Positions 8,102 through 18,244 of a DNA stretch of 35,047 nucleotides are shown here, piece by piece. How positions within the stretch are numbered: position 1 is the first letter of the stretch; every line of letters starts with the position of its first letter. The position numbers and the translations under genes are program-made. This DNA is from Rhodoferax sp. (GTDB lineage: Bacteria > Pseudomonadota > Gammaproteobacteria > Burkholderiales > Burkholderiaceae_C): NCBI GenBank assembly GCA_016790475.1, contig JAEUOX010000305.1, forward strand, positions 1-35,047. The letters are read 5' to 3'. Below the pieces are notes generated by a model. The model was given only the letters and a program-made list of their open reading frames with translations. It was not told the DNA's origin and did no database searches.

Positions 8102-9030
8102 CAGGTCCACCACGGGTAATAGCCCGGCATGCGCGAGGCCTGGTCACGGAATGCGGGTTCGCGCTTCTCCAGGAAGGCGGCTACCCCCTCGCGGCCGTCG
8201 GACTGGCTGGCGTAGAAGATGCCGAGCGACTCGACCTTGTGCGCCTGCATCGGATGCGCGGCAGCCGAATTGCGGTACATCATCTGGCGGATCAGCGCCA
8301 CCGAGACCGGAGATCGGCCGTGGCTGGCCTGACGCGCGACCCGCTGCGCCTCGGCCAGCACATCCAGCGTCGGAACCACCCGGTTCACGAGGCCGTGCTG
8401 CAACGCTTCCGGTGGCTCCACCAGCTCCGCGCTGTAGGTCCATTCCAGCGCCTTGGGAAGGCCCACAACCCGCGGCAGGAACCAGCTGGCACAGGCGTCC
8501 GGCACGATGCCGATCTTGCCGAACACGAAGCCGAAACGCGCCTTGTCGGAGGCGATGCGAATGTCCATCGCCAGGGTCATCGTGGCGCCCACCCCCACGG
8601 CCACGCCGTTGATCGCGGCAATCACCGGCTTCTTGCAGTCGAAGATCGCCAGCGTCACCCGCCCGCCCGTATCACGCACACCGCGCAGGATGGCCGGATC
8701 GTCCGGGCGTTCGTCCAGATCACGCATGGTGGGCTGCTGGCGCTCGTCCAGACCGAACACATTGGCACTGCCATCACCGCCCAGGTCCATGCCGGCGCAG
8801 AAGGCGCGGCCGGCGCCGGTGACGACGATGGCGCGCACCGCGTCATCCTCGCTGGCCTGGCCGAACACATCCACCAGTTCCTCGGCCATGGTGACCGTGA
8901 AAGCGTTCATGCGCTCCGGACGGTTCAGGGTGACTGTCAGGATGCCGCCCTCCAATGCGCAGGCGATATCGCGTCGCACCCGGTGCAGCCAGGTTGCCGG
9001 CAACGTTCCGACAGGTGGCGGATGGCTCAT
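8101..9030 (-). CDS. Crotonase-family enoyl-CoA hydratase/isomerase
   Basis: A 309-residue crotonase-fold protein, slightly long because of an insertion around residues 82-115. The oxyanion-hole motif AFCAGMDL (77-84) is present. The first catalytic Glu is missing: the segment reads VAVGVGATMTLAMDIRIA (143-160). The second acidic position is Asp178 in GKIGIVPDACASWFLPR, as in PaaG/ECI-like isomerases. It probably isomerises, or acts on an unusual enoyl-CoA. It starts at ATG 9028-9030, overlapping the small AtuA-related gene by ATGA, and its stop overlaps the kinase start. Confidence 0.84.
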   Translation of the reverse strand: MSHPPPVGTLPATWLHRVRRDIACALEGGILTVTLNRPERMNAFTVTMAEELVDVFGQASEDDAVRAIVVTGAGRAFCAGMDLGGDGSANVFGLDERQQPTMRDLDERPDDPAILRGVRDTGGRVTLAIFDCKKPVIAAINGVAVGVGATMTLAMDIRIASDKARFGFVFGKIGIVPDACASWFLPRVVGLPKALEWTYSAELVEPPEALQHGLVNRVVPTLDVLAEAQRVARQASHGRSPVSVALIRQMMYRNSAAAHPMQAHKVESLGIFYASQSDGREGVAAFLEKREPAFRDQASRMPGYYPWWT

Positions 9031-9383
9031 CCCACGGCCCCGACAGTGGTGTCGGCCAGGCGCAACTGCAGCGTGTCCGGGTCGATGTCCAGATCGAGCA
9101 GGAGCCAGATCGCTGCCTTCTGCCAGTGCAACCCGGGGCGCAGCGTGGCATAGACGCCGCCCGCCAGCGCCTGCGGCATCACGAACTTGAGCGCGCGCAA
9201 TCCCGGAATGTCGTAGCGCTGGACCGGGCCCGGTACGACACGGTTGAGCTGCGCCTGCACGGCGGGCGCCACCAGTGCACGTGCCAGCAGCGCATAGGCG
9301 GCACCGTCCCGCGCTACCAGCGTGAGGTCCAGCACGTCGCCCTTGTCGCCCGCCCGCCCGGCGGCAATGTCTCCGACTCTCAT
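9027..9383 (-). CDS. AtuA C-terminal-like small protein
   Basis: A 118-residue protein beginning MRVGDIAAGRAGDKGDV. The RxGDKGD signature is that of the C-terminal ferredoxin-like domain that closes full-length AtuA proteins of acyclic terpene (citronellol/geraniol) catabolism. Here it is a separate gene with its own ATG, overlapping the end of the DUF1446 gene by ATGA, so the two are probably made together and form a complex. The biochemical function of AtuA is not established to my knowledge. Confidence 0.8.
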   Translation of the reverse strand: MRVGDIAAGRAGDKGDVLDLTLVARDGAAYALLARALVAPAVQAQLNRVVPGPVQRYDIPGLRALKFVMPQALAGGVYATLRPGLHWQKAAIWLLLDLDIDPDTLQLRLADTTVGAVG

Positions 9384-10714
9384 GAATGGCTCCAGACCAG
9401 CTCGGTGCGCACCAGGCCGGGCGCGATGAAACCGTCAAGTACCTCGATCCGGTTGCGCCGCTCGCTGCGCACGCTGCATCCGCCAGCCGGACCGGACAGG
9501 GTCAGTGCGTAGATCTCGTCCTCGACGACCTGTGCCATCTCGGCATCGGCGCAACGCGCCGACACATGCACCCGCAGTTCGGCCGGCACGCCCCCGGCCA
9601 TTGAACCGGCGCGCAGCACCGAGTCGATGCCGACGAGATCGATCACCAGATCTTCCGGCGCCCAGGCCGCGAGGCGCAGGCGCAGCGTGTCGGCGGCGCG
9701 CCGCGCCCGGTCTAGGGCCCGTGTACCGGCAAATCCGATCTCGCAGTCGGCGATGAAACCGGGCAGCTCCAGGAAGCCGGCCACCTTCAGCGTCGGCGGG
9801 GGACCCAGCGAACGCGCGCCGGTCATGCGGACCTTGTTGCGGCCGATCTGCTCGAACCGGATGCCGGTGAAGTCCAGCACCAGGTCGGGCGTCGCATACC
9901 GCGAAGGGTCATGCACTTCGTACAGCAGCTGCAAGGTGCAGGTGACCGCATCGAGCAGCGCGGGCGCACCATCCAGCACGGTAATGTCCGCCGATCCATC
10001 GGCGTAGACATGGGCCAGCGGATAGCCCAGCGCGGCGAAGTCGGCGGCCGACAAACCAGCGCCGGTCTGCGTGGCGCCGGCCGGCTCGTAGTTGCCCCCG
10101 GTGAGCTGCCCACCGCATTCCAGCAGGTGCCCGACGGCCACGGCGCCCGCCAGCGCCGCCTCGCCCGGTTGCAGGTGCCCGCGTGCCGGTGCGGCGAACA
10201 GCGCCGAGTCGGCGACCCGCCCGGTCACAACTACGTCGGCGCCGGCATCGAGTGCCTCGGCCATCGGCGCGCTGCCCAGGTAGGCATGGGCACCGATCAG
10301 CCGGCCCTGTACAGGGCGCACCCACTGCACCTGTTCGCGCAGGTGCATCACGTCATCGCCCACCACCGCGGCCACGCGCCGGCCGGGCAGGCCGAGATCC
10401 TTCGCGAGGCGCGCGATCGCCTCGCCGGCAGCGCGTGGATTGGCCGCGCCGAGGTTCGACACGATCCGGCAGCCCGTGCCTGCCGCTGCCGGCAGCAGGG
10501 GCATGAGCCGCCGGCGCAGGCGGGGATCATGCCCGGCCTGGGGGTTGTCGGAGCGCGCCTTGATGGCCGGCACCAGTGTGCGCTCGGCCAGGCACTCCAG
10601 GGCGACCGAGTCGACCTGTCCGGATGCCGCCAGCGCCACGGCCGGATCGATGCGGTCGCCTGCGAAGCCGGCTCCGGCACCGACGCGGCAGATAATGGGT
10701 CCCGGGCTGGCCAT
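9380..10714 (-). CDS. AtuA family / DUF1446 protein
   Basis: A 444-residue protein of the acyclic terpene utilisation AtuA family (DUF1446). It has an N-terminal CRVGAGAGFAGDR, then RIVSNLGAANP and a central GADVVVTGRVADSALF. The region ECGGQLTGGNYEP follows, all conserved in the family. Full-length AtuA is around 600 residues and carries an extra C-terminal domain, which here is a separate downstream gene (9027-9383). The start is taken as ATG 10712-10714, eight bases into the junction after the livF stop. The family name comes from the atu cluster; no other atu-specific genes (geranyl-CoA carboxylase) are present, so terpene use is not implied. Confidence 0.87.
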   Translation of the reverse strand: MASPGPIICRVGAGAGFAGDRIDPAVALAASGQVDSVALECLAERTLVPAIKARSDNPQAGHDPRLRRRLMPLLPAAAGTGCRIVSNLGAANPRAAGEAIARLAKDLGLPGRRVAAVVGDDVMHLREQVQWVRPVQGRLIGAHAYLGSAPMAEALDAGADVVVTGRVADSALFAAPARGHLQPGEAALAGAVAVGHLLECGGQLTGGNYEPAGATQTGAGLSAADFAALGYPLAHVYADGSADITVLDGAPALLDAVTCTLQLLYEVHDPSRYATPDLVLDFTGIRFEQIGRNKVRMTGARSLGPPPTLKVAGFLELPGFIADCEIGFAGTRALDRARRAADTLRLRLAAWAPEDLVIDLVGIDSVLRAGSMAGGVPAELRVHVSARCADAEMAQVVEDEIYALTLSGPAGGCSVRSERRNRIEVLDGFIAPGLVRTELVWSHS

Positions 10715-10719
10715 GCTGG

Positions 10720-11432
10720 TCACAACCCCATGTAGGAACGTTGCACATCCGGATCGCGCAGCAGGTCCTCGCCGCGGCCGGTCTTGAGGATGCCGCCATG
10801 CTCGATGATGTAGCCGCGCTCGCACATGCGCAACGCGTTGCCCACGTTCTGTTCGACCAGCAGCACCGACAGGCCCTTGGCCTTGACCAGCTTACCCACC
10901 ATGTCGAACACCTTGTCCACCATGATCGGCGCCAGGCCCAGCGACGGCTCGTCGAGCATCAGCAGCTTCGGCAGCGCCATCACTGCGCGGGCCACCGCGC
11001 ACATCTGCCGCTCGCCGCCGGACAGGCGCCCCGCGAGCTGGGAGCGGCGCTCCGCCAGGATCGGGAACATGCCCATGACCTCCTCCAGCGACTCCCGCAT
11101 GCGGGCGCGGGCTGCCGGGTGGTACGCGCCAAGCTCCAGGTTCTCCAGCACGGTCATGAACGGGAATAGCCGGCCGCCTTCCGGCACCATCACCAGGCCG
11201 CGTTCTGCCGCCGCGTGGGCGGGCACGTTGGTGATGTCCTGGCCATCGAATGTCACACGGCCGGCATGGGCGCGCAGGTGGCCGCTGATTGTCAGTAGCA
11301 GCGTCGTCTTGCCGGCACCGTTGGCACCCACCACCGAAACGATCTCGCCCCGCGTGACCTCGAGGCGCACGCCGTCGAGCACCGGCAGCTCGCCGTAGCC
11401 AGAGAACAGGTCTTCCACCAGAAGTATCGAGC

Positions 11433-11436
<4 letters not shown>
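10720..11436 (-). CDS. livF: Branched-chain-type ABC transporter ATPase LivF
   Basis: A 238-residue nucleotide-binding subunit. It has Walker A GANGAGKT (37-44), signature LSGGERQ (138-144) and Walker B LMLDEP (159-164). The QNVGNAL stretch and short C-terminus are typical of LivF/BraG. It powers import from the periplasm together with LivG (adjacent, ATGA overlap), the permeases LivH and LivM, and most likely the binding protein at 16920-18143. The cargo of such HAAT systems in catabolic operons is often an aromatic or organic acid rather than an amino acid. Confidence 0.95.
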
Positions 11437-12175
<739 letters not shown>

Positions 12176-12179
<4 letters not shown>

Positions 12180-13213
12180 TTCGGGTCTCCCTTCTTGCGG
12201 CGCAGGCGCGCCAGCAGGTCCTCGATGGCGCCGACCACGCCGCGCTTCATGAACAGGGCCGCCAGCACCATCAGGAGGCCTAGGATCGCGAGGTTCATGC
12301 CCGGCAGCGAGTTGGCGAACTCCGCCCGCAGGAAGTTCTCGAACGGAATGATCAGCGCCGCACCGAGCAGCGGGCCGGCGATGGTGCCGACGCCGCCTAT
12401 CAGCGACAGCAGCGCGAACTTCACGCCAACCTCCTGCAGGTTGAAGATGGTCGGCGGATCGATGTAGCGCAGGTACATCGCGAACAGGGCGCCACCGATC
12501 GCCGTCAGTGCGGCGCTCAGGGCCATGCCGCGCAGCTTGACCCCCAGCACGTCGATGCCGGAGGCGCGCGCTGCGTCCTCGTCCTCGCGCACCGCCAGCA
12601 GGTAGTAGCCCAGCCGGCTGCGGCGCAGCACCACCGCGATCAGGATGACGATGGCAAGGAACACGAACATCAGCAGCGCGTACTGCCAGCGGTCGCGGAA
12701 GATCATGTTGCCGAACCCCGCCTTGAACGGGATCATGATGCCGCGCGGACCCCCGGTGAAGGACTCGAAGTGGTTCGCGATGACGAAGGCGACCTCGTTG
12801 AAGGCCAGCGTGGCGATCGCGAAGAACGGGCCGCGCAGGCGGAACGTCGGCCATGAGATCAGCATCGCCACCAGCGCGGCAAAAAGCGCGATGGGGACCA
12901 TCGTGATCCAGGGAGACAGGTCGAAGGCCACGTACAGGCGGGCCGTCATGTACGCGCCGATGCCGAAGAACACCCCGTGCCCGAGCGAGAACTGACCGCC
13001 GAAGCCGCCGATGATGTTCCATGAAGCGGCCAGGCCACCCATCAGGTAGGTGAAGGCGATGATGTTGAGCCAGTGCGCATCGTTGATGAAGATGACGAAT
13101 GGCAGAAAGGCGAGGGCCATGCCGCCCAGGTACCTCGCCGTCGCCCGGGATCCGGACTCGATGCCGGAGTCTGTGGCTGCGCCCTTGCGCAGGGTTGGGT
13201 CAGTTCTGCTCAC
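12176..13213 (-). CDS. livM: Branched-chain-type ABC permease LivM
   Basis: A 345-residue membrane protein with about eight to ten hydrophobic segments. It has the LivM-type GGFGGQFSLGHGVFFGIGAY region near residues 68-87 and the cytoplasmic coupling loop REDEDAARASGIDV that contacts the ATPases. The N-terminal 28 residues are hydrophilic and charged, so translation might begin later, but ATG 13211-13213 is the first start after the livH overlap. It overlaps livH by 14 bp, the longest overlap in the block. Confidence 0.93.
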
Positions 13214-14090
13214 GGAAACCTACCTCCTCGGCACCCACCTGGCCCATCAGGCCGGACGGACGCACGATCAAAACCACCAAAAAGATGATGAACCAGATGG
13301 CGTTCTTCAGCGCAGGGTCGATGTAGTAGCCCGCGAACGCCTCCACCACGCCAACGATCAGTCCACCGAGGTAGGCGCCCCAGACGCTGCCCAGCCCGCC
13401 AAGCACCACCACCGCGAAGGCGGCGAGGATGAAGTTGCCGCCCACGCTGGGCGTGATCGAGTAGATGGGCGTGAGCAGCGCGCCTGCCATGCCGGCGAGC
13501 GCCGCGCCGACACCGAAGGTAAACAGGAAGGTGCGCTCGACATTGATGCCCATGACCCGGGAAGCGCGCTTGTCCTGCGTCACCGCGCGGATCGCCTTGC
13601 CCATCATGGTGTGGCGCAGGTAGAGATGCAGGCCGATCGTGATCAGAGTCGTGGCCACCAGCGTCACCAGCTGCACGATGCTGATGCGCAGGTGTGCGAC
13701 CTCGATCACCCCCGAACCCACCTGTCCCCCGATGCTGTAGGCTTCGCCGCGCGAGGTGGCCAGCATGATGTTCTGGAACAGCATCAGCAGACCGAACGTT
13801 GCGAAGATCTGCATGTTGGATTCGTTGTGCAACGGCTGGATCACCAGCCGCTGGATCGCGACACCCAGCAGGCCGACCAATGGCGCCACGATGAACACCG
13901 ACAGGTAGGGATCAAGCCCGAGATGGGCATAGGCGTAGTAACTTCCGTACATGCCGAACATCACCAGTTCGCCCTGCGCGAAGTTGACAATGCGCACCAC
14001 ACCGAAGATCAGGTTCAGCCCGATGCTGACGAGGCCGTAGATGCCCCCCAGCAGCAAGCCGAACACCAGCACGTTGAGTAGTTGGTCCAT
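13200..14090 (-). CDS. livH: Branched-chain-type ABC permease LivH
   Basis: A 296-residue membrane protein. The N-terminus (LLLGGIYGLVSIGLNLIFGV), the motif VNFAQGELVMFGMY and the cytoplasmic coupling loop AVTQDKRASRVMGI are all typical of LivH/BraD. It forms the heterodimeric pore with LivM. It is the first of the four contiguous transporter genes, 17 bp after the GST gene. The matching binding protein gene is not directly adjacent but lies four genes upstream in the same operon. Confidence 0.94.
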   Translation of the reverse strand: MDQLLNVLVFGLLLGGIYGLVSIGLNLIFGVVRIVNFAQGELVMFGMYGSYYAYAHLGLDPYLSVFIVAPLVGLLGVAIQRLVIQPLHNESNMQIFATFGLLMLFQNIMLATSRGEAYSIGGQVGSGVIEVAHLRISIVQLVTLVATTLITIGLHLYLRHTMMGKAIRAVTQDKRASRVMGINVERTFLFTFGVGAALAGMAGALLTPIYSITPSVGGNFILAAFAVVVLGGLGSVWGAYLGGLIVGVVEAFAGYYIDPALKNAIWFIIFLVVLIVRPSGLMGQVGAEEVGFREQN

Positions 14091-14107
14091 GTCTCTCTCT
14101 TTCTTGG

Positions 14108-15040
14108 TCAGGCTCTGCCCATCACATAACCGATGCGCGGGAAGTGCACGTGCACAACCCCCGCGCGCCTGTCCAGCCGGCGCACGCTGAAGTGCGTGCG
14201 GGTGGCCGCCACCAGCGTCCCTTCGGTGGTCTCCGCGCCGAAACTCTCGGCGCGGATGCTCACAGACGTGCCCAGGGCAATCCCGTGGTCATCCTGAAAA
14301 GCACTGTCTCGCAGCAGGCTGCTGCCGGGTCCGGCCGGCTCCACGGATGCGGCCACGGCGATGGCCTGCGAGGCATCGAAGGCCTCACGCCGGCCGTGGC
14401 CGAAGGCCTGCATGCTTTCCATCCAGCGCGCCAGCGGCGCAAGGTGCTGCAGCACGTCCTGCTCGCGCGGCGTGCGGATGCGGGTGAACCACAGGCCGTG
14501 GTACAAGGCGAAGTCCGCGACGCTGGGCGCTGCGCCTGCCATCCAGTCCTGCTCACGCAGCAGATGGTTGAGCCGACGCAGGTAGGACTTAGCGGCAGCA
14601 ATGGCATCCGGTGCGCGCGGCCGCGCCATGGCACCGATCATGGCGTCGCGGTCCCGGTTGAAGGCCTTTGCAGCATCCGGCATGCCGCCATACATGTGGT
14701 GCGCCGGCTTCGGGCCCGCGATGAGGGTCCAGAACAGTGTCGTGTCGGCCCATTGCGCGAGGATGCGCGCCAGTCCCTTGGCGGGTTCCGGGTACAGGGT
14801 CGGCGATGGCTGCACATGCTCCAGCACATCGCAGATCAGCGCAGTGTCGCAGTAGATGTCGGCACCCATCTGTAGCACCGGGGTACGGCGGTAGCCGCCG
14901 GTGAGGGCCACCACGTCGGGCTTGGGCAGGATCGGCGGCACCAGCACCGATTTCCAGGCCAGTTGCTTGTACCCCAGCACCGAGCGGATCTTTTCGGCGA
15001 ATGGGGATATCTCGAAATGGTGCAGGATCAGGTCGGTCAT
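14108..15040 (-). CDS. Glutathione S-transferase family protein with extra C-terminal domain
   Basis: A 310-residue protein. Residues 1-80 form a thioredoxin-like GST N domain with the likely catalytic Ser12 in ISPFAEKIR, the cis-proline in RRTPVLQM and the glutathione-binding CDTALICDVLE. A helical GST C domain follows (roughly 85-220; WMAGAAPSVADFALYHGLW is typical). About 80 further residues form a beta-rich tail absent from ordinary GSTs of about 210 residues. In this operon it could detoxify or isomerise a pathway intermediate, as maleylpyruvate isomerases do. That is a guess. Confidence 0.83.
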   Translation of the reverse strand: MTDLILHHFEISPFAEKIRSVLGYKQLAWKSVLVPPILPKPDVVALTGGYRRTPVLQMGADIYCDTALICDVLEHVQPSPTLYPEPAKGLARILAQWADTTLFWTLIAGPKPAHHMYGGMPDAAKAFNRDRDAMIGAMARPRAPDAIAAAKSYLRRLNHLLREQDWMAGAAPSVADFALYHGLWFTRIRTPREQDVLQHLAPLARWMESMQAFGHGRREAFDASQAIAVAASVEPAGPGSSLLRDSAFQDDHGIALGTSVSIRAESFGAETTEGTLVAATRTHFSVRRLDRRAGVVHVHFPRIGYVMGRA

Positions 15041-15047
15041 CGTGGCA

Positions 15048-15860
15048 TCACTCCAGGGGCAGGCTGCGCAGCAGCCGGGCGCGTTGCTGCGCGCCGGCCA
15101 TCAGGAAGTCCCACTCGATACCGGCCGTCACGAAGCGCACACCCATGCGCAGCATCGTGGACAGCACCTGTGGCGTGGCCGCCAGGCCGCCGGCGCCGGC
15201 CACCTTGCCATGGCGCCGGCAGGCTGCCACCACCTGGGCGTAACAGCGCTCGAGCGCGGGGTCCGCAACCTTGCCGGGAATACCCAGCGATGCGCACAGA
15301 TCGGTGGAGCCGACATGCAGGATGTCAACTCCCGGCACCGCCGCGATCGCCTCGGCGTTGGCGATGGCCTCGGGGGATTCCAGCATTACCACGACCGTGG
15401 TCGCGGCATTCATCAGTCGCCCGACCTCTGCGGCAGGCACGGTGCGGTAACCCAGGTGCGGCCAGCTGCCGGCCACCGAGCGCTTTCCCGCCGGTGCGAA
15501 ACGGCAGGCCTGCGCTATGGCATGTGCCTGTTCGGCGGTGTCCACATGGGGCGCCACGATCCCGCAGGCGCCGGCATCGAGTAGGCGGTTCGCATAGTGC
15601 GCCGCGTGGCTGGGTACGCGCACGAGAGGTGTCACGCCCATCTGCGACGCCGCGATGCAGATCTGCGCAGCCGCCGACTCGGGAATCACGGAATGTTCCA
15701 GGTCCACGCTGAGCGCATCAAAGCCGCAGGCTTGCGCAGCCAGCGCGATGTCCACCCCATGCACCTTCTGGACCAGCAGGGCGACGCCAAGCCGGCCCGC
15801 CGCCAGTGTCTCGGCCAAGGGATTGCGCAGCGCCGGCGCTGGAGATTGCGGGTCCGTCAT
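15048..15860 (-). CDS. HpcH/HpaI aldolase / citrate lyase family protein
   Basis: A 270-residue class II (metal-dependent) aldolase-like TIM barrel. Family marks are VDLEHS (52-57) with His56, VRVPS (80-84) with Arg81, GACGIVAPHVDTAEQA (97-112), metal ligand Glu161 in MLESPEA, and Asp187 in VGSTDL. HpcH/HpaI enzymes split 4-hydroxy-2-oxo acids into pyruvate (or oxaloacetate) and an aldehyde. It is 3 bp from a D-2-hydroxyacid dehydrogenase gene, so a 2-oxo/2-hydroxy acid is probably an intermediate of the pathway. The substrate is unknown. Confidence 0.87.
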   Translation of the reverse strand: MTDPQSPAPALRNPLAETLAAGRLGVALLVQKVHGVDIALAAQACGFDALSVDLEHSVIPESAAAQICIAASQMGVTPLVRVPSHAAHYANRLLDAGACGIVAPHVDTAEQAHAIAQACRFAPAGKRSVAGSWPHLGYRTVPAAEVGRLMNAATTVVVMLESPEAIANAEAIAAVPGVDILHVGSTDLCASLGIPGKVADPALERCYAQVVAACRRHGKVAGAGGLAATPQVLSTMLRMGVRFVTAGIEWDFLMAGAQQRARLLRSLPLE

Positions 15861-15863
15861 GGC

Positions 15864-16856
15864 TCAGCCGCCTCCTGCGGGGGAAGGGGCGGCGATCACC
15901 AAATCGGCAGCCGGGAGGGGATCACCGCGCAGAAAGCGCAGGATGTTGCCGAACGCATGGCCGGCGACGTGCGCAACGTTGTCGAACACACCGCCGCCGG
16001 CATGCGGCGTGACGACCACCTGCTCCAGCGACAGCAACGGGTTGTCGGGCGACGGCGGCTCCGGATCGAAGGCATCCAGACCGGCACCGCGCAACTTGCC
16101 GCTGACCAGGGCGGCCGCAAGGGCTACCTCGTCCACCAGGCCGCCGCGGGCGGTGTTGATCAGCACGGCGCCATCCTTCATGCCGGCGATCGTGCGGGCG
16201 TTGATCATGCGGGCCGTCTGCGCCACCAGCGGCGCATGCAGGCTCACGATGTCGCTGTCGCGCAGCAGTTCGTCGAGCGGAACCTGGCGGGCCTGCAAGG
16301 CCTGCTCGGTCGCGAAGTCGGCGCGCCGGATGTCGGCATAGACCACCTGTGCGTCGAAACCACGCAAACGATGGGCCAGCATGCGGCCGATGTGGCCGAA
16401 GCCCACCAGCCCCACCGTCTTGCCGCTGATCTGGAAACAGGTTTCGCGCATCTCCGGCGTGGGCCAGCGGCCCTCGCGCATCGCGCGGTTGACATAGGGT
16501 ATGCGTCGGTAGACCGCCAGCATCAGGGCGATCGCCAGTTCGGCCACCGGACCGGCATTGGCTCCAGTCGTGATCGCCAGCGCCACACCGTGGCGGCGCA
16601 CCGAATCAAGGTCGATGGCATCGATCCCGATGCCCCATTTCTGGATCATGCGCACCTTCGGCGCGCCGCAGAGCATCCTGGCGGTGACCGGCGCGAATCC
16701 CGGCAGCAGGATGTCTGCACCGGCAGCCAGGGCGCACTGTGCATCGGCATCGTAGGAGTCGGCAAAGTGCAGCGACAGCTCCGGCGGCGCGGTGCGGCGA
16801 ACCACATCACGCACCGCCGGCGCCCACACATCCAGACAGGCCACCCGGGACATCAT
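15864..16856 (-). CDS. D-2-hydroxyacid dehydrogenase (NAD-dependent)
   Basis: A 330-residue formate/phosphoglycerate-dehydrogenase-type enzyme. The cofactor fold has GFGHIG (152-157). The catalytic triad is Arg237 in NTARGGLVDE, Glu266 in FDPEPP and His285 in TPHAGGG. It would interconvert a 2-hydroxy acid and a 2-oxo acid. There is no C-terminal ACT domain, so it is not a regulated SerA. Its partner by position is the HpcH/HpaI aldolase. A second Met directly follows the first, so the start could shift by one codon. Confidence 0.88.
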   Translation of the reverse strand: MMSRVACLDVWAPAVRDVVRRTAPPELSLHFADSYDADAQCALAAGADILLPGFAPVTARMLCGAPKVRMIQKWGIGIDAIDLDSVRRHGVALAITTGANAGPVAELAIALMLAVYRRIPYVNRAMREGRWPTPEMRETCFQISGKTVGLVGFGHIGRMLAHRLRGFDAQVVYADIRRADFATEQALQARQVPLDELLRDSDIVSLHAPLVAQTARMINARTIAGMKDGAVLINTARGGLVDEVALAAALVSGKLRGAGLDAFDPEPPSPDNPLLSLEQVVVTPHAGGGVFDNVAHVAGHAFGNILRFLRGDPLPAADLVIAAPSPAGGG

Positions 16857-16919
16857 GCCAATGCCTCTAGGACCATCATCCGGTGTGGACCGGGGCGTGC
16901 CACGCTGCGCACCACTGCC

Positions 16920-18143
16920 TCAGGGGCGGCCGAGCGGCCTGAGCGTGACGCCCGGCAGCACAGCAGCCTTCGGGAACACGGTGACCATCTTGCCGTCCTG
17001 CCACTGCGAGGCGGTGAACTGTGCACGCACGTTCTGGAAGTTGGCGTCGAACTTGGCGCCGAAGCCGGACGGGTAGGTGTTCTCCGGGATGTCGAGCTTG
17101 GCCGCTGCAGGCTGCACCTTGACCGGGTCAACACTTCCAGCGGCCTTGACCGCCTCCGCCATGATGAGGAATCCCGAATACGCCGCCATGCCCTGGGGAG
17201 CCACCGGATCGCTCTTGTACTTCGCGCGGTAGGCTTCCAGATAGGCTTTGTTGCCGGGGCCGAACTTGTCGGTGATGTCGTTGCGCGGATAACCGACGAC
17301 CAGGATGCCCTCCATGTAGGCGGCACCGAGGGCCTGCAGGGTCTCGGGCGTGTCGCCCGTGCCGACGAACAGCACGGCCGCCGGCTTCAGGCCCTGCTCC
17401 CGCATCGTGCGCAGCAGCAAATTGCCGTCAGGCACGTAGCCGGTCTGGATCAGAACATCCGGTTCGGCGCGCTTCGCCCGCAGCACGGTGTCGTTCAGGC
17501 TGATGGTGTTGGCGGCATGCGAGCCCACGCCCACGATATTGGCGCCGAAGGCTTCGAGGATGCGCTTCTGCGCCTGCGCGATCGAGGTGCCGTAGATGGA
17601 CTCCTCGTGCTCGATCCAGATCTTCAGGCCCTTCATGTCCTTTTTGAGCGCGGGTGCGATCAGGTCCCGCACTGCTGCGGACGAGGTATTGGCAAAGGCA
17701 CTGCCATCTGGCCCGCTGCGAATGAAGTTGGGCAGCCGGCGCTCGGTCAGCGCCTGCGCCACCGCGTTCGTTTCCCAGTACAGCTTGTTGTAGCGCAGGG
17801 CGGCGTCGCTGGCGGTCAGCGAAATGCCGCTGATATAGGTGCCGACGAACATGTCGACCTTGTCGCGGGTCACCAGCTGCTCGACGGTCGTGATGCCCTG
17901 CTGCGCGTTGGTCACGTCGCCGCGGATCAGTTCGATCTTTTTGCCGAGAAGCCCGCCGGCCGCATTGATCTTGTCCGTCGCCAGTTCATAGCCGCGTGTC
18001 ACCTCGGTCCCGTACAGGGCCAGCGGCCCGCTGTACGGATTGAGGGCACCGATCTTGATCGTGGCCTGCGCCAAAGCGGGTTGCGCGAACGCCGCTGTGC
18101 CAGCGACGAGGGCGAGCCCCGCCATCTTCTTCCACATACCCAT
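16920..18143 (-). CDS. Branched-chain-type ABC transporter substrate-binding protein
   Basis: A 407-residue periplasmic binding protein (Peripla_BP_6, LivK-like). A signal peptide is clear: MGMWKKMAGLALVAG, then a hydrophobic stretch ending in ALA near residue 25. The mature start IKIGALNPYSGPLALYG is typical of the family, as is the later GNLLLRTMREQGLKPAAV. A strong AAGGAG ribosome site precedes the ATG at 18141-18143. It should deliver ligand to LivHMGF encoded further downstream. It is separated from the preceding SDR gene by 101 bp, so an internal promoter is possible. Confidence 0.92.
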   Translation of the reverse strand: MGMWKKMAGLALVAGTAAFAQPALAQATIKIGALNPYSGPLALYGTEVTRGYELATDKINAAGGLLGKKIELIRGDVTNAQQGITTVEQLVTRDKVDMFVGTYISGISLTASDAALRYNKLYWETNAVAQALTERRLPNFIRSGPDGSAFANTSSAAVRDLIAPALKKDMKGLKIWIEHEESIYGTSIAQAQKRILEAFGANIVGVGSHAANTISLNDTVLRAKRAEPDVLIQTGYVPDGNLLLRTMREQGLKPAAVLFVGTGDTPETLQALGAAYMEGILVVGYPRNDITDKFGPGNKAYLEAYRAKYKSDPVAPQGMAAYSGFLIMAEAVKAAGSVDPVKVQPAAAKLDIPENTYPSGFGAKFDANFQNVRAQFTASQWQDGKMVTVFPKAAVLPGVTLRPLGRP

Positions 18144-18244
18144 GTCTATCTCCTTCGGTTGATAAGTTGTCGTGACGTTTCCAAACACCTGCACCGCGGA
18201 CCAACGCCCTTCACCGCCATGCTTTTCCAGATTCCCCGAACCCC

